Origin: a bacterium
GTDB taxonomy: Bacteria; Methylomirabilota; Methylomirabilia; Methylomirabilales; 2-02-FULL-66-22
Assembly: GCA_029580855.1 (NCBI GenBank)
Contig: JAKPQH010000189.1
Span: forward strand, 62,001 to 126,000
Length of the DNA: 64,000 bases
Reading direction: 5' to 3'
Positions 26,751-35,088 of this stretch are shown here, one piece after another. The notes under the pieces are model-generated. The model ran no database searches. It saw only the letters and a list, made by a program, of their open reading frames with translations, and had not been told where the DNA came from. A program made the position numbers and the translations under genes. Position 1 is the stretch's first letter. Each line of letters opens with the position of its first letter.

Positions 26751-27719
26751 CTACTTCTTCTTCAACAGGCCGACCGCTTCCAGTGCGGGCTCCAAGCTTT
26801 TCTCCATCCCCACCAGGAACTCCGCGAACTTGTCATGCTCAAGGAAGGCCCGCGGCAGGGCCAGCTTATCCATCAGGGCGATGTACTCCGGATCCTCCGC
26901 GGCCTTCCGGAATCCATCGCGCAGCACCTTCAGCACCTCGGGCGGCGTACCCTTGGGTGCGCCCAGGCCACGCCAGTCGAAGATCGGGTCTTTGATCGGA
27001 AACCCCGCCTCCGCCATGGTGGGCACATCCGGAAACGCGGGATGCCGGTTGGGTGCGTTGGCGGCCAGGATCCGCACCTGCTTCGTCTGGTAGAACTGAA
27101 GCACCTCGTCCATCCCGCTTGAGCACACCGTGATGTGTCCGCCCACGAGAGCCGTTCGGGTGGGCGCCGCACCGTCAAATGGCACGAAGGTGAACTTGAC
27201 TCCCGTATCCTGGGCAATGGCCACGGCCGCCAGATGCCAGGCGCCGGCCGGCCCGGAGTGACCCACCGTGACCACACCGGGATTGGCTTTGGCGTAGTCC
27301 ATGAGGTCCTTCAGAGTCTTGAATTGCGAATCCGCCTTCACCGTGAGGCCCGCGATGCTGCGGTTGAGCAGCGCGATGAGATCGAAGTCCCGGTAGGACA
27401 GCTCGGACTGGGCGAGGAGCCGATAGGTGCTGAGGTTGAACGTGATGAGGCCGACCGTGTACCCGTCCGCCCTGGCCCGGGCCACCTGGTTCATGCCGAT
27501 GACGCCCGTCCCACCGGTCACGTTCTGCACGTTGATGTTGACGCCGAAATACTTCTTCCCGTTCTTCACCAGGGTACGCGCCAGGGTGTCGGTCCCGCCG
27601 CCGGCCGCCCACGGCACGATCAGCGTGATGTCGCGCTCGGGGAACGCCGCCTTCGCCGGCGCCGGAACCAGCAGCGCCACGACCAGCACAGCCACCATCA
27701 GGAATCCGATCTTCCGCAT
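26751..27719 (-). CDS. tctC: Tripartite tricarboxylate transporter substrate-binding protein (system 2)
   Basis: 322 residues from the ATG at 27719, preceded by AAAGGAGG. Signal peptide MRKIGFLMVAVLVVALLVPAPAKA, then FPERDITLIVPWAAGGGTDTLAR, VNVQNVTGGTGVIGMNQVARARADGYTVG and WRGLGAPKGTPPEVL. First gene of the second Tct operon, the reverse of system 1, where tctC is last. The IclR regulator transcribed away from it across ~600 bp is the obvious candidate regulator. Confidence 0.94.
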   Translation of the reverse strand: MRKIGFLMVAVLVVALLVPAPAKAAFPERDITLIVPWAAGGGTDTLARTLVKNGKKYFGVNINVQNVTGGTGVIGMNQVARARADGYTVGLITFNLSTYRLLAQSELSYRDFDLIALLNRSIAGLTVKADSQFKTLKDLMDYAKANPGVVTVGHSGPAGAWHLAAVAIAQDTGVKFTFVPFDGAAPTRTALVGGHITVCSSGMDEVLQFYQTKQVRILAANAPNRHPAFPDVPTMAEAGFPIKDPIFDWRGLGAPKGTPPEVLKVLRDGFRKAAEDPEYIALMDKLALPRAFLEHDKFAEFLVGMEKSLEPALEAVGLLKKK

Positions 27720-27931
27720 GACTGCCTCCTTTCGAGGGCCGATCTCGCCACCCAATTCCGGAATACGCTCACGAAACCCACGGCCGCATATTACTTTGAC
27801 ACAGCCAGCTCGCATTCCTTCATGCTGAACTCCCAATTGTCTAGTCGTGTAAACCTTTCGCCCGCCGGACCAAAAGGGCAATCCGTGCCGGACGGCTATC
27901 GGGCCGGACCTTGCCTCCCGCCCGTTCCTTA

Positions 27932-28240
27932 CTACGGGACAGGGGGCCGCCTGAAGGCCCTCACCATCCGCGCGATCGTGTATCCGATTATCACCACGCC
28001 GGACCCGGGGACGGCCGCATACCAAAACGGGCGAGGTAAGACCAGCATGCGCGAGGTGTTACCTAGCGACTGCAGCGTGAGGAGCCAGCCGTACCAGGTG
28101 AACACGCCCAGAAATCCCAGCAGCAGCACGCCAACGACCACTTCCACTGCCCGTCCGGCCCCGGAATCGGCCGGCGCCATGTACACCTCGGGGAAGGTGA
28201 TAGCGACGGTCACGGCGCGATGGACATGGTCGCCGCCGGG
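27932..28240 (-). pseudogene. Remnant of a TRAP transporter small permease (DctQ)
   Basis: A minus-strand reading frame encodes VVVGVLLLGFLGVFTWYGWLLTLQSLGNTSRMLVLPRPFWYAAVPGSGVVIIGYTIARMVRAF, which matches the last two helices and the loop of DctQ proteins (WYGW...TSPALGLPxxxxYxAVPxxG). The N-terminal half is absent and no DctM or DctP gene adjoins it, so this is a fragment of a lost TRAP system between tctC and the IclR gene. The upstream edge is approximate. Confidence 0.65.
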
Positions 28241-28283
28241 TGCCCGGGGTGGCCATCGTTCGACGGTTGAGCTGTTCAGATAT

Positions 28284-28322
28284 ATGAGACAGGATTTGGC
28301 ATGCTGTCTCATTTTATGAAAC
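28284..28322. promoter_or_regulatory. IclR-type operator with three half-sites
   Basis: ATGAGACAG (28284-28292) and CTGTCTCAT (28304-28312) are perfect inverted 9-mers 20 bp apart centre to centre, two helical turns. The second arm also pairs with ATGAAAC (28316-28322) as GTCTCAT-TTT-ATGAAAC, close to the GTTTCAT-n-ATGAAAC style reported for IclR/PobR/PcaU regulators. It ends 13 bp before the iclR-family start codon, so autoregulation, and perhaps control of the divergent tctC promoter, is likely. Confidence 0.6.
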
Positions 28323-28335
28323 GAGGGATATCCCC

Positions 28336-29127
28336 ATGGACAGCCGGCGCCCCCAGACCCACCAGTCCCTCGAACGCAGGCTGCGGGTCATCGAAGCGAC
28401 CGCCGCCAGCGGCGGGGCCGCGACGCTGGCCGAGATCGCCCGCAAGACCGCCCTCCCGCGGAGCACCGCCCATCACATCCTGCGCGCGCTCGTCGACTTC
28501 GGCTACCTGATCCAGGACGGCGGCGCACAACCTTACCGGCTCGGCCCCAGGCTGTTTCGGCTGACCGGCGAGACTTGGACCAAGGAGCAGCTGGCGGAGA
28601 TCGCCATGCCTTACCTGGACGAGCTGAGCCGCCGGACCGGCGAGGGCACCAGCCTTGCCACCCTGCGGGACGGCGTCGTGACCGTGGTGGCAAAGCGCGA
28701 GTCCGAGGACGCGGTGGGGGTTGTTCAGGAGGTGGGCGCCCAACGGCCGATCTACTGCACCGCGGTGGGAAAGGCGCTGGCCACGTGGCTGCCGGATCGG
28801 GAGCTCGACGGGATCATCGCTCGGACCGTGTTCGCGAGGCAGACGCCACGGACCATCACCACCCCTGTCGCGTCTCGACGGGCGCTGGGCCCCATCCGGG
28901 CGAGCGGCTTCGCCATCGACAACGAGGAACATATCGCCGGCATTCGCTGCATTGCCGCACCCGTCCGGGATCATTCCGGTGATGTGCGCGCGTCGTTGTG
29001 CGTGGTGGGGCCGACGAGCCGGCTTCCGAAGCGGCGGCTCGCGGAGATCCGCAAGGTGCTGGCAGCCGTGGCGGTGGACCTGTCGGCGCGACTCGGATAC
29101 GGTCCCACGGCCACGCCGACTCGGTAG
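28336..29127 (+). CDS. IclR family transcriptional regulator
   Basis: 263 residues. Winged helix-turn-helix at residues ~12-65: SLERRLRVIEATAASGGAATLAEIARKTALPRSTAHHILRALVDFGYL. The C-terminal GAF-like effector domain has PYLDELSRRTGEGTSLATL, IYCTAVGKALATWLP, and GIRCIAAPVRDHSGDVRASLCVVGP. IclR proteins sense small carboxylates or aromatics. It is flanked by the second Tct operon (divergent) and a sugar ABC importer (same strand, 249 bp on), and could control either; the operator at its own promoter shows it at least controls itself. Confidence 0.93.
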   Translation: MDSRRPQTHQSLERRLRVIEATAASGGAATLAEIARKTALPRSTAHHILRALVDFGYLIQDGGAQPYRLGPRLFRLTGETWTKEQLAEIAMPYLDELSRRTGEGTSLATLRDGVVTVVAKRESEDAVGVVQEVGAQRPIYCTAVGKALATWLPDRELDGIIARTVFARQTPRTITTPVASRRALGPIRASGFAIDNEEHIAGIRCIAAPVRDHSGDVRASLCVVGPTSRLPKRRLAEIRKVLAAVAVDLSARLGYGPTATPTR

Positions 29128-29376
29128 CCGGCCCACGGCGAACGATGCCGCAGCGCTACACCAGGTGACCGAACGTGCGGCAGAAAGGAGGCAAGCCCGG
29201 GGTCGTGCCGGATTTGATCCTTGGAAGGATCTGGGCCGCGAGAACCGCATGGACAATCGCGATGGATGGACTTGACAGCTCGGCGAAATACGGAGTATCT
29301 CTCATCCACTTGATGGGATCGGCGCGCCCCGCGCCTGCCCGCGGTAACCATGTCCGAGCGCAATAGGAGGTGTGCA

Positions 29377-30657
29377 ATGCCACGTGGGAGTCGAAAGTGG
29401 GTCGTCGGCGCGTTGTTCATCGGTTTCGCCATCGTTCTTGCCGTGCCTGCGGCGGCCCAGGTCAAGATCCGGTTCCAGACCTGGCACTGGGGTGAGAAGC
29501 CGTGGGTCAACGCGCTCGATGCGTTCAAGGACGATTTCAACAAGGCAAATCCCGGCATCGAGGTCGTTCGCGACGAGAGCCGGTACGCCGACAAAGAGAC
29601 CGTGTACACGGCCACGTCCCAGGCCAAGGCGGCAGCCGACATCGCACATTTCCAGCATCGGCCCATCCCCATGTTTGCGGAGCGTGGCTATCTCCTGGCC
29701 CTCGACCCCTTCATCGAGAAGGAAGGCGGCCAGAAGTTCCTCGCCCAGTACGATCAGGCAGCCCTGGAAATCTGCAAGTACAAGGGGAAGATCTACTGCC
29801 TTCCCGATTTCGTGAATCCCATGGGCATGCTCATCAACATGGCGCATTACAAAGAGGTCGGCTTGGACCCCGCCAAGCCGCCGGCCACGTGGGACCAGCT
29901 GGTCGAGTACGCCAAGAAGCTGACGACCGGCTCGCGGTACGGCATTGGCCTCATCGGGGCCCGCCAGGAGGGGCTCTTCATGCGCCTCAACCCCTTCATC
30001 TGGGGCGCCGGCGGTGAGTACCTCACGCCGGACGGCAAACGCTCGGCCATGGACACGCCGGAATTCCTTGAGGGCTTCAAATTCTACGTCGAGCTGTTCA
30101 CGAAATACAAGGTGGTGCCGCCGGGCGTTATCGAGCAAGGTGCGCAGGAGGTCCGAACCCAGGTCGCGCACGAGAAAGTTTCCATGAACATCTCGGTGCC
30201 CCAGGCCTGGAAGATCGTACAGGCCATCAATCCTAACATGAAGGTGCCCGAGACGCTGACGGCGGTCCCGGTCCCGGCGGGGCCCAAGAAGAAGGTGACC
30301 GCGGCCGAGTACGGGATGCGCGTCATCAGCGCTTACACGAAAAACCCCGAGGCGGCCTGGAAGGTGTACAAGTACTGGTACAGCCATGACATCCAGCTGC
30401 GGAACTTCCAAATCGCGGCTGTCCTGTCCGCACGCCTTGATGTCAAGAACGGACCCGAGATGCAGAACGACAAGTTCGCGAAGGTCTACTCGGCCCAGGC
30501 CCAATATGCGAAGCTCGAGCCGCGCATTCCCGAATGGCCGAAGATCGGCGACGCGGTGATCACGGCGGTCCAGGAGGCATTCTCGGGCGTGAAGACTCCC
30601 GAACAGGCCCTGAAGGATGCTCACGCATCCGCCAATCGAACGCTTAGCGGTCAGTAG
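29377..30657 (+). CDS. CUT1-type ABC transporter sugar-binding protein
   Basis: 426 residues from the ATG at 29377, preceded by ATAGGAGG; the track start is nine codons early. Signal peptide MPRGSRKWVVGALFIGFAIVLAVPAAA, then the extracellular solute-binding family 1 pattern: VKIRFQTWHWGEKPWVNALDAFKDDFNKANPGIEV, GMLINMAHYKEVGLDPAKPPATWDQLVEYAKKL. The fold is MalE/UgpB-like for oligosaccharides, polyols or glycerol phosphodiesters. A strong hairpin separates it from the first permease gene. Confidence 0.93.
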   Translation: MPRGSRKWVVGALFIGFAIVLAVPAAAQVKIRFQTWHWGEKPWVNALDAFKDDFNKANPGIEVVRDESRYADKETVYTATSQAKAAADIAHFQHRPIPMFAERGYLLALDPFIEKEGGQKFLAQYDQAALEICKYKGKIYCLPDFVNPMGMLINMAHYKEVGLDPAKPPATWDQLVEYAKKLTTGSRYGIGLIGARQEGLFMRLNPFIWGAGGEYLTPDGKRSAMDTPEFLEGFKFYVELFTKYKVVPPGVIEQGAQEVRTQVAHEKVSMNISVPQAWKIVQAINPNMKVPETLTAVPVPAGPKKKVTAAEYGMRVISAYTKNPEAAWKVYKYWYSHDIQLRNFQIAAVLSARLDVKNGPEMQNDKFAKVYSAQAQYAKLEPRIPEWPKIGDAVITAVQEAFSGVKTPEQALKDAHASANRTLSGQ

Positions 30658-30682
30658 TCAGGCGTTTCTCGGTTGACTCCGG

Positions 30683-30722
30683 ACGAGCCAGGGGGAATAA
30701 TTCCTCCCCCCTGGCTCGTTGT
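30683..30722 (+). promoter_or_regulatory. Intra-operon hairpin between binding protein and permease genes
   Basis: ACGAGCCAGGGGG (30683-30695) and CCCCCTGGCTCGT (30707-30719) form a perfect 13-bp stem with an 11-nt loop, 25 bp after the binding-protein stop and followed by a short T-containing stretch (TTGTCT). Such hairpins commonly cause partial termination or protect the 5' transcript, raising binding protein over permease. Clear in sequence; the function is inferred. Confidence 0.7.
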
Positions 30723-30741
30723 CTAATGGCAGGAGTTCGGA

Positions 30742-31617
30742 ATGCGTTCTGGCCATGCCTGGCACGATAGGCACCTCGGGTATTTCTTTGTCCTGCCTGC
30801 TACGTTGATGCTGGCCGCCGTCTTGATCTTTCCGGCCTTCATCACCGTGAAGGCAAGCATCACCCCCGAGGGGGGCAGCGGCTGGAATCTCACCCTGGTC
30901 CATTACCTGAAGGCGTTCCGGGATCCGGTGCTCTGGCAGACCTTCAAGAACACTTTTGCCTTCGTTGCCTGGAGCCTCCTTGGCCATTTCGTTCTCGGCC
31001 TCGGCCTGGCGCTTGCGCTGAATCAGGCCCTCCCGGGTCAGACCTTCTTCCGCTTGGTGACGCTCATCCCCTGGACCATTCCCGACGTCGTGGCTGGTAT
31101 TCTCTTTCGCTGGGTCCTGAACCCGATCCACGGGGCAATGAACCCGCTGATCCGGCTCGTTTTCCCAAGCTTCCCTGCCGAGTTTCAATGGCTCTCCAAC
31201 CCGACCCTCGCTTTCCCCTCTGTGATCGTTGCCAACATCTGGCGAGGCTATCCGTTGGTGATGGTAATGCTGCTCGCCGGTCTCATGGCGATCCCGCGTG
31301 AGTTGTACGAGGCGGCGGCCGTGGATGGCGCGGGAAAGGCGCGGCGGTTCTTTCACATCACGCTCCCCGGGCTCAGCACCATCATCCTCATTGCCTTGGC
31401 TCTCGATATGGTGTGGGAGTTCCGCCGCTTCGCCTTGGTCGTCGCCATGACTGGCGGCGGACCCGGCACGCTGACCGAGGTCCTCTCCACGCTGGTGTAC
31501 AAGACCTACTTCCAGTTCTTTACCTTCGAGTACGCATCGGCCATGGCCATCCTGATGAGCGCGGTACTCTTCATTCTGAGCTTGCCGTACATCATCCTCG
31601 TCGGGAGGGAGCAATGA
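30742..31617 (+). CDS. CUT1-type ABC transporter permease (MalF/UgpA-like)
   Basis: 291 residues with six transmembrane helices (YFFVLPATLMLAAVLIFPAF... to ILMSAVLFILSLPYIIL). The EAA loop that contacts the ATPase is ELYEAAAVDGAGKARRFFHITLPGL. WTIPDVVAGILFRWVLNP is typical of this family. Its stop codon overlaps the next permease start by 4 bp (ATGA). Confidence 0.93.
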   Translation: MRSGHAWHDRHLGYFFVLPATLMLAAVLIFPAFITVKASITPEGGSGWNLTLVHYLKAFRDPVLWQTFKNTFAFVAWSLLGHFVLGLGLALALNQALPGQTFFRLVTLIPWTIPDVVAGILFRWVLNPIHGAMNPLIRLVFPSFPAEFQWLSNPTLAFPSVIVANIWRGYPLVMVMLLAGLMAIPRELYEAAAVDGAGKARRFFHITLPGLSTIILIALALDMVWEFRRFALVVAMTGGGPGTLTEVLSTLVYKTYFQFFTFEYASAMAILMSAVLFILSLPYIILVGREQ

Positions 31618-32471
31618 AGAGCGCGGCGCTGGCATCCGAGCAGCGGGAAAGGCGAATGGACGCCGTCCTCTCGTATGGCCTCCTTCTCTTGTCTGTGGTA
31701 TTCGCCATTTTTCCCTTTGTCTTCATGCTTTCCACGTCCCTCAAGAGCGAGGCCGAGGCCTTGAGTCTCCCCGTCACCTGGATCCCGAAGCAGTTCACGC
31801 TCCAGGCGTACAGCGAGATGTGGACGCTGAAGCCGTTTGGCAGCTATTTCTTGAACAGCATCGTGGTGTCGGGCGTGACCGCGCTGCTTTCGACCATCGT
31901 TGGCGCCCTGGCGGGTTACGGCTTTTCCCGGTTCCATTTCCGCGGCCGGACAAGCCTTCTCGCCTTCTTCCTCGCTACCCAGATGATCTCCGGCGTCCTC
32001 GTGATCGGTCCCTACTTCCAGATATTGGCGGCACTCGATCTGTACAACACGCTCACTGGGCTCATCATCGCGTACGTGACCATCTGCCTTCCTTTCGCAG
32101 CCTGGATGTCCAAAGGCTATTTCGACTCGATCCCGAGAGAGTTGGACGAGGCCGGTTTAGTGGACGGCGCCTCACGTCTACAGATCTTTTTTCGGGTCAT
32201 CTGCCCGATCGCCGTGCCGGGGACCGTATCCACGCTCCTCTTTGCCTTCCTCCTCGCATGGCAGGACCTCCTCTGGGCGCTTTGCCTGATCTCCATCGAC
32301 GAGAAGCGCACCGTGACGCTGGGTGTCGCCTTCCTCGTCGGCGAATTCGTCATCAAATGGCCCATGCTGACGGCCGCCTCGCTCATCGGGAGCCTCCCGA
32401 CCATCCTCCTGTACCTCTTCCTACAGCGGTACTACGTGGAAGGTCTGGCGCGCGGCGCGGTGAAAGGTTAG
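31614..32471 (+). CDS. CUT1-type ABC transporter permease (MalG/UgpE-like)
   Basis: 285 residues starting MKSAALASEQRERRMDAVLSYGLLLL at the overlapping ATG (31614); the track ORF extends falsely upstream. Six helices; LPFAAWMSKGYFDSIPRELDEAGLVDGASRLQIFFRVICPIAVPG holds the EAA motif. Pairs with the preceding permease to form the membrane channel. No ATP-binding subunit follows, so the importer must borrow a shared MsmX/UgpC-like ATPase encoded elsewhere. Confidence 0.93.
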   Translation: MKSAALASEQRERRMDAVLSYGLLLLSVVFAIFPFVFMLSTSLKSEAEALSLPVTWIPKQFTLQAYSEMWTLKPFGSYFLNSIVVSGVTALLSTIVGALAGYGFSRFHFRGRTSLLAFFLATQMISGVLVIGPYFQILAALDLYNTLTGLIIAYVTICLPFAAWMSKGYFDSIPRELDEAGLVDGASRLQIFFRVICPIAVPGTVSTLLFAFLLAWQDLLWALCLISIDEKRTVTLGVAFLVGEFVIKWPMLTAASLIGSLPTILLYLFLQRYYVEGLARGAVKG

Positions 32472-32535
32472 CCCGGCAGGTTGCCCCGCCGCCTCCGCGT
32501 GGCCGCTTGATCCGTTACTCGTCAAATGGAAAGGG

Positions 32536-32972
32536 TTACGGCGTGGTTGTGGTAAGGAAGGTCTGTGGTGTGTGGGTCTGAACGACCGCTGCGCCCCGCT
32601 CCAGCTGCTCGGAATCCAGGGTGACCAATTCGGCGGCAAACATCGCTGCAGCCGCGACAAAGACCGCGTCGGCGCCTCGTAACCTGTGTTGGGACGCAAG
32701 CGCCGCCGTCTGCTGGGCTACCCCGTCGTCTAGAGCCACCAACACGTATTCGGGAGGCGACCGATCGCGAGGGCGTACCGTTGCGCGACCTCACGGTCGC
32801 TGCCGGTTCGACTCAGCGCTGCGGCGACTTCCGGGATCGCGAGCGTCTGGATAAAGAGGCGGGGCCGCCTCGCGCGCACCCACTACAGAAAAGCCGCACT
32901 CTCCGGGTGGCCCGGTTCCCGGGCGCGTGCCCGGCTGACAAAGACACTGGAGTCGATCGTGAGTAACCGCAT
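32536..32972 (-). pseudogene. Broken PIN-domain toxin (VapC-like)
   Basis: Begins with an ATG directly after the antitoxin stop codon (TAGATG): MRLLTIDSSVFVSRARAREPGHPESAAFL, then an in-frame TAG where a CAG (Gln) would fit, then WVRARRPRLFIQTLAIPEVAAALSRTGSDREVAQRYALAIGRLPN. A one-base frameshift follows, after which the track ORF continues VLVALDDGVAQQTAALASQHRLRGADAVFVAAAAMFAAELVTLDSEQL. PIN acidic residues are recognisable (TIDSS, PEVAAAL, RGADAV, VTLDSE). With one nonsense codon and one frameshift no full toxin can be made. Confidence 0.8.
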
Positions 32973-33293
32973 CTATCGCCTCATCCCCGCGAGTTCCGCG
33001 ACGGCTGAGCGACGCTTGCCGGGTCTCTCGGAGGCGAGTGCGGTCGCCAACGCGTCCCAGGCATCCCAAGCACGGTCCTGCTGGGGGGTTGCGAGGAGCC
33101 GTTCCCCGGCATCCACGGGAACGATCAGGGCTTCCACCGCGCCCCGCCGCGTCACGGCATAGGTTACGCGACGGGTCCGGACGTCCTTTATAACGGCCGA
33201 AGCATTGGTTTTGAGCGCGCGGATGCCGATGGACGCCCGCCCGGTGGGTGTTTTCCCGCCGTGTTGTTTTGGTCTGGGCACCGATTTTCGCAT
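32973..33293 (-). CDS. Phd/YefM-type antitoxin
   Basis: About 106 residues from the ATG at 33293; GTG codons at 33323/33320 with GAGG upstream are alternative starts. The conserved N-terminal Phd fold is RASIGIRALKTNASAVIKDVRTRRVTYAVTRRGAVEALIVPVD, which binds operator DNA. The C-terminal tail, rich in Ala/Arg, would wrap the toxin. The reading frame is intact although its PIN partner immediately downstream is disrupted. Probably a relic that can still repress its own promoter. Confidence 0.85.
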   Translation of the reverse strand: MRKSVPRPKQHGGKTPTGRASIGIRALKTNASAVIKDVRTRRVTYAVTRRGAVEALIVPVDAGERLLATPQQDRAWDAWDALATALASERPGKRRSAVAELAGMRR

Positions 33294-33643
33294 CGTGGTC
33301 ACGTCCGGATAATATGCCACCACATCCTCGTATCCGTGTCAATACAGGGTTCCGTCCGGGGGCGTTCCGAAGGACGCGCCATCGCTCGCCAAGAAAACAT
33401 CCGCCGCAATGACGTCGTCGGGATCGGCGCCGGTCGGGGCGAAGCCCTTGGCCGGTGCGCCGCAGAGCGTACCGCCGCCGTGATCATGGCGGTCCTGCCG
33501 GCGCAGCCGAAGGTCGGTTTTCCCACTCGTTTGCAGGGATGCGCACGCTCACGACGCGGCAGACTACCCTGCGCGCGTGATCGAATTCGTCCGATGCCGC
33601 ACGGATCCGCCACAGACCGGGAGTCGAACAGTTCACCCGCGCT
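33294..33643. other. Intergenic region, nothing recognisable
   Basis: Lies upstream of the antitoxin gene and downstream of the Ldh-family gene, both minus strand. The ORFs listed are shadows without family resemblance. It should contain the antitoxin promoter/operator, but no clear palindrome was found. Confidence 0.35.
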
Positions 33644-34729
33644 TTACCGGAAGATCGTCTCCAGCTCCGCCAGCATGCCCACGTCCTCGGCAAGGCCCTG
33701 AAGGTTGACCAGGACGTAATCCGGGAGCTGCATGCCGTTCCGCAACGCCGTGTCTCGCCGCTCCCACTCCATCTCGCCGGGAAGGTAGATGCGCTCGGCA
33801 CTGACCGCCTTGGGCGCCTGCTTGATCTCACGGATCATGGCATCCATGCGCGCTTTGAACGCGTCCAGGGGCATCATCGCGCCGATGTCGATGGCGATAA
33901 AGGCATGCCCCTGATCGGCCGGTGGGGCGTTCTCGCCGACCCACGCCTTGATGCCGCTCAAGAACGACGCACCGGTCAGGATGCCGGCCAGGACCTCGAC
34001 AAGGACGGCCAATCCGTACCCCTTGTAGCCGGCCATGGGCTGCAGGACGCTCCGGTCGGGGTAACCGCTGGGATCGGTCGTGGGCCGGCCCTCGGGATCG
34101 CACAGCCACCCCGCGGGCACCGACCGGCCCATGGCCTTGGCGATCATGACCTTCGTCACGGCGACGATGCTCGTGGCGACGTCCAGGAAGACCGGCCGCT
34201 CCTGCCCGGCGGGAACGGCGAAAGAGATGGGGTTCGTGCCGATGACCGGCGTCCGACCGCCGGTAACCGCAACGCAGGGATCGCAGTTGGTCATGGACAG
34301 GCCGATCATGTCGTGCCGGAGGGCCAGGGTCGCGTAGTAGCCCGCCGCCCCGAAATGGCTGCTGTGAGCGACGCCGGCGTAGCCCACGCCGGCGGACTTC
34401 GCCTTGGCGATGGCGATCTCCATGGCGCGGCAGGCCACCACCATGGGCATGGCGCAATTCGCATCCACGACCGCCCAGCCCGGGCCTTCGCGCCGGATGG
34501 CCGACTGCGCGCCGGGGCGGATGCCGCCCGCCTTGACGGCGCGCATGAGCGGGCGGATCTGTCGCGTGCCGTGACTGTGGGTGCCCCAGGTGTCGGTCGT
34601 GGTGAGGACCTCGGCCGTCACCGCGGCATCCTCGCGCGAGAGGCCGCAGCGCACCATGGCCTCGGCGCAGAACCGCTGGAGGTCCGCCGGGGCGACGCGC
34701 TTGGTCATGAGGGTGTCCAGGGTTGCCAT
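33644..34729 (-). CDS. Ldh family (malate/lactate/ureidoglycolate-type) NAD(P)-dependent oxidoreductase
   Basis: 361 residues. Family signatures: DTWGTHSHGTRQIRPLMRAVKAGGI (substrate site; His/Arg), VAHSSHFGAAGYYATLA (catalytic His), TNCDPCVAVTGGRTPVIGTNPISFAVPAG and GYKGYGLAVLVEVLAGILTG. These are type-2 malate/L-lactate dehydrogenases, a fold unrelated to classical LDH; AllD, YlbC, sulfolactate and 2,3-diketo-L-gulonate reductases belong here. The substrate is open. A carbamate kinase gene lies 2 kb away on the same strand, faintly reminiscent of ureidoglycolate/oxalurate catabolism, but the genes between are unrelated. Confidence 0.93.
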   Translation of the reverse strand: MATLDTLMTKRVAPADLQRFCAEAMVRCGLSREDAAVTAEVLTTTDTWGTHSHGTRQIRPLMRAVKAGGIRPGAQSAIRREGPGWAVVDANCAMPMVVACRAMEIAIAKAKSAGVGYAGVAHSSHFGAAGYYATLALRHDMIGLSMTNCDPCVAVTGGRTPVIGTNPISFAVPAGQERPVFLDVATSIVAVTKVMIAKAMGRSVPAGWLCDPEGRPTTDPSGYPDRSVLQPMAGYKGYGLAVLVEVLAGILTGASFLSGIKAWVGENAPPADQGHAFIAIDIGAMMPLDAFKARMDAMIREIKQAPKAVSAERIYLPGEMEWERRDTALRNGMQLPDYVLVNLQGLAEDVGMLAELETIFR

Positions 34730-35088
34730 GTCGTTTCTCCTCCTCTGGGCCAGCCAGTCATACCGAGCCCCTCGTCGATGGCCGCCGGTTCCTTTCCCGG
34801 ACCGTCGTGGGGGTCTCGCGGACGCTCTAGTCGATCATTCGGCAAGGGCAACCCAATTCGAATTCCGCCGCCCTCCGGACCGGAAAACGGTTGAAGCGCT
34901 GCCCACGAGTTGCCCGTGCCGATGGCGCCTAATCTATTCCGGACCGGTTGCTTTCGCAAGGGTGCACGGCGGGTTTTCTGCATTCGAATCATCCGCAGAC
35001 TCCCCACCGCCGCGCCCGGATGACACCGCCGGGAGGAGGTGATAGACTCCGCCCCGTTCCTGTCTCGTCGACCAGCGGAGGAGCCCGT
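34730..35088. other. Divergent intergenic region, nothing recognisable
   Basis: 359 bp between the minus-strand Ldh-family gene and the plus-strand zinc-ribbon gene. It should hold promoters for both directions; I found no convincing -35/-10 pair or palindrome. Confidence 0.35.
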
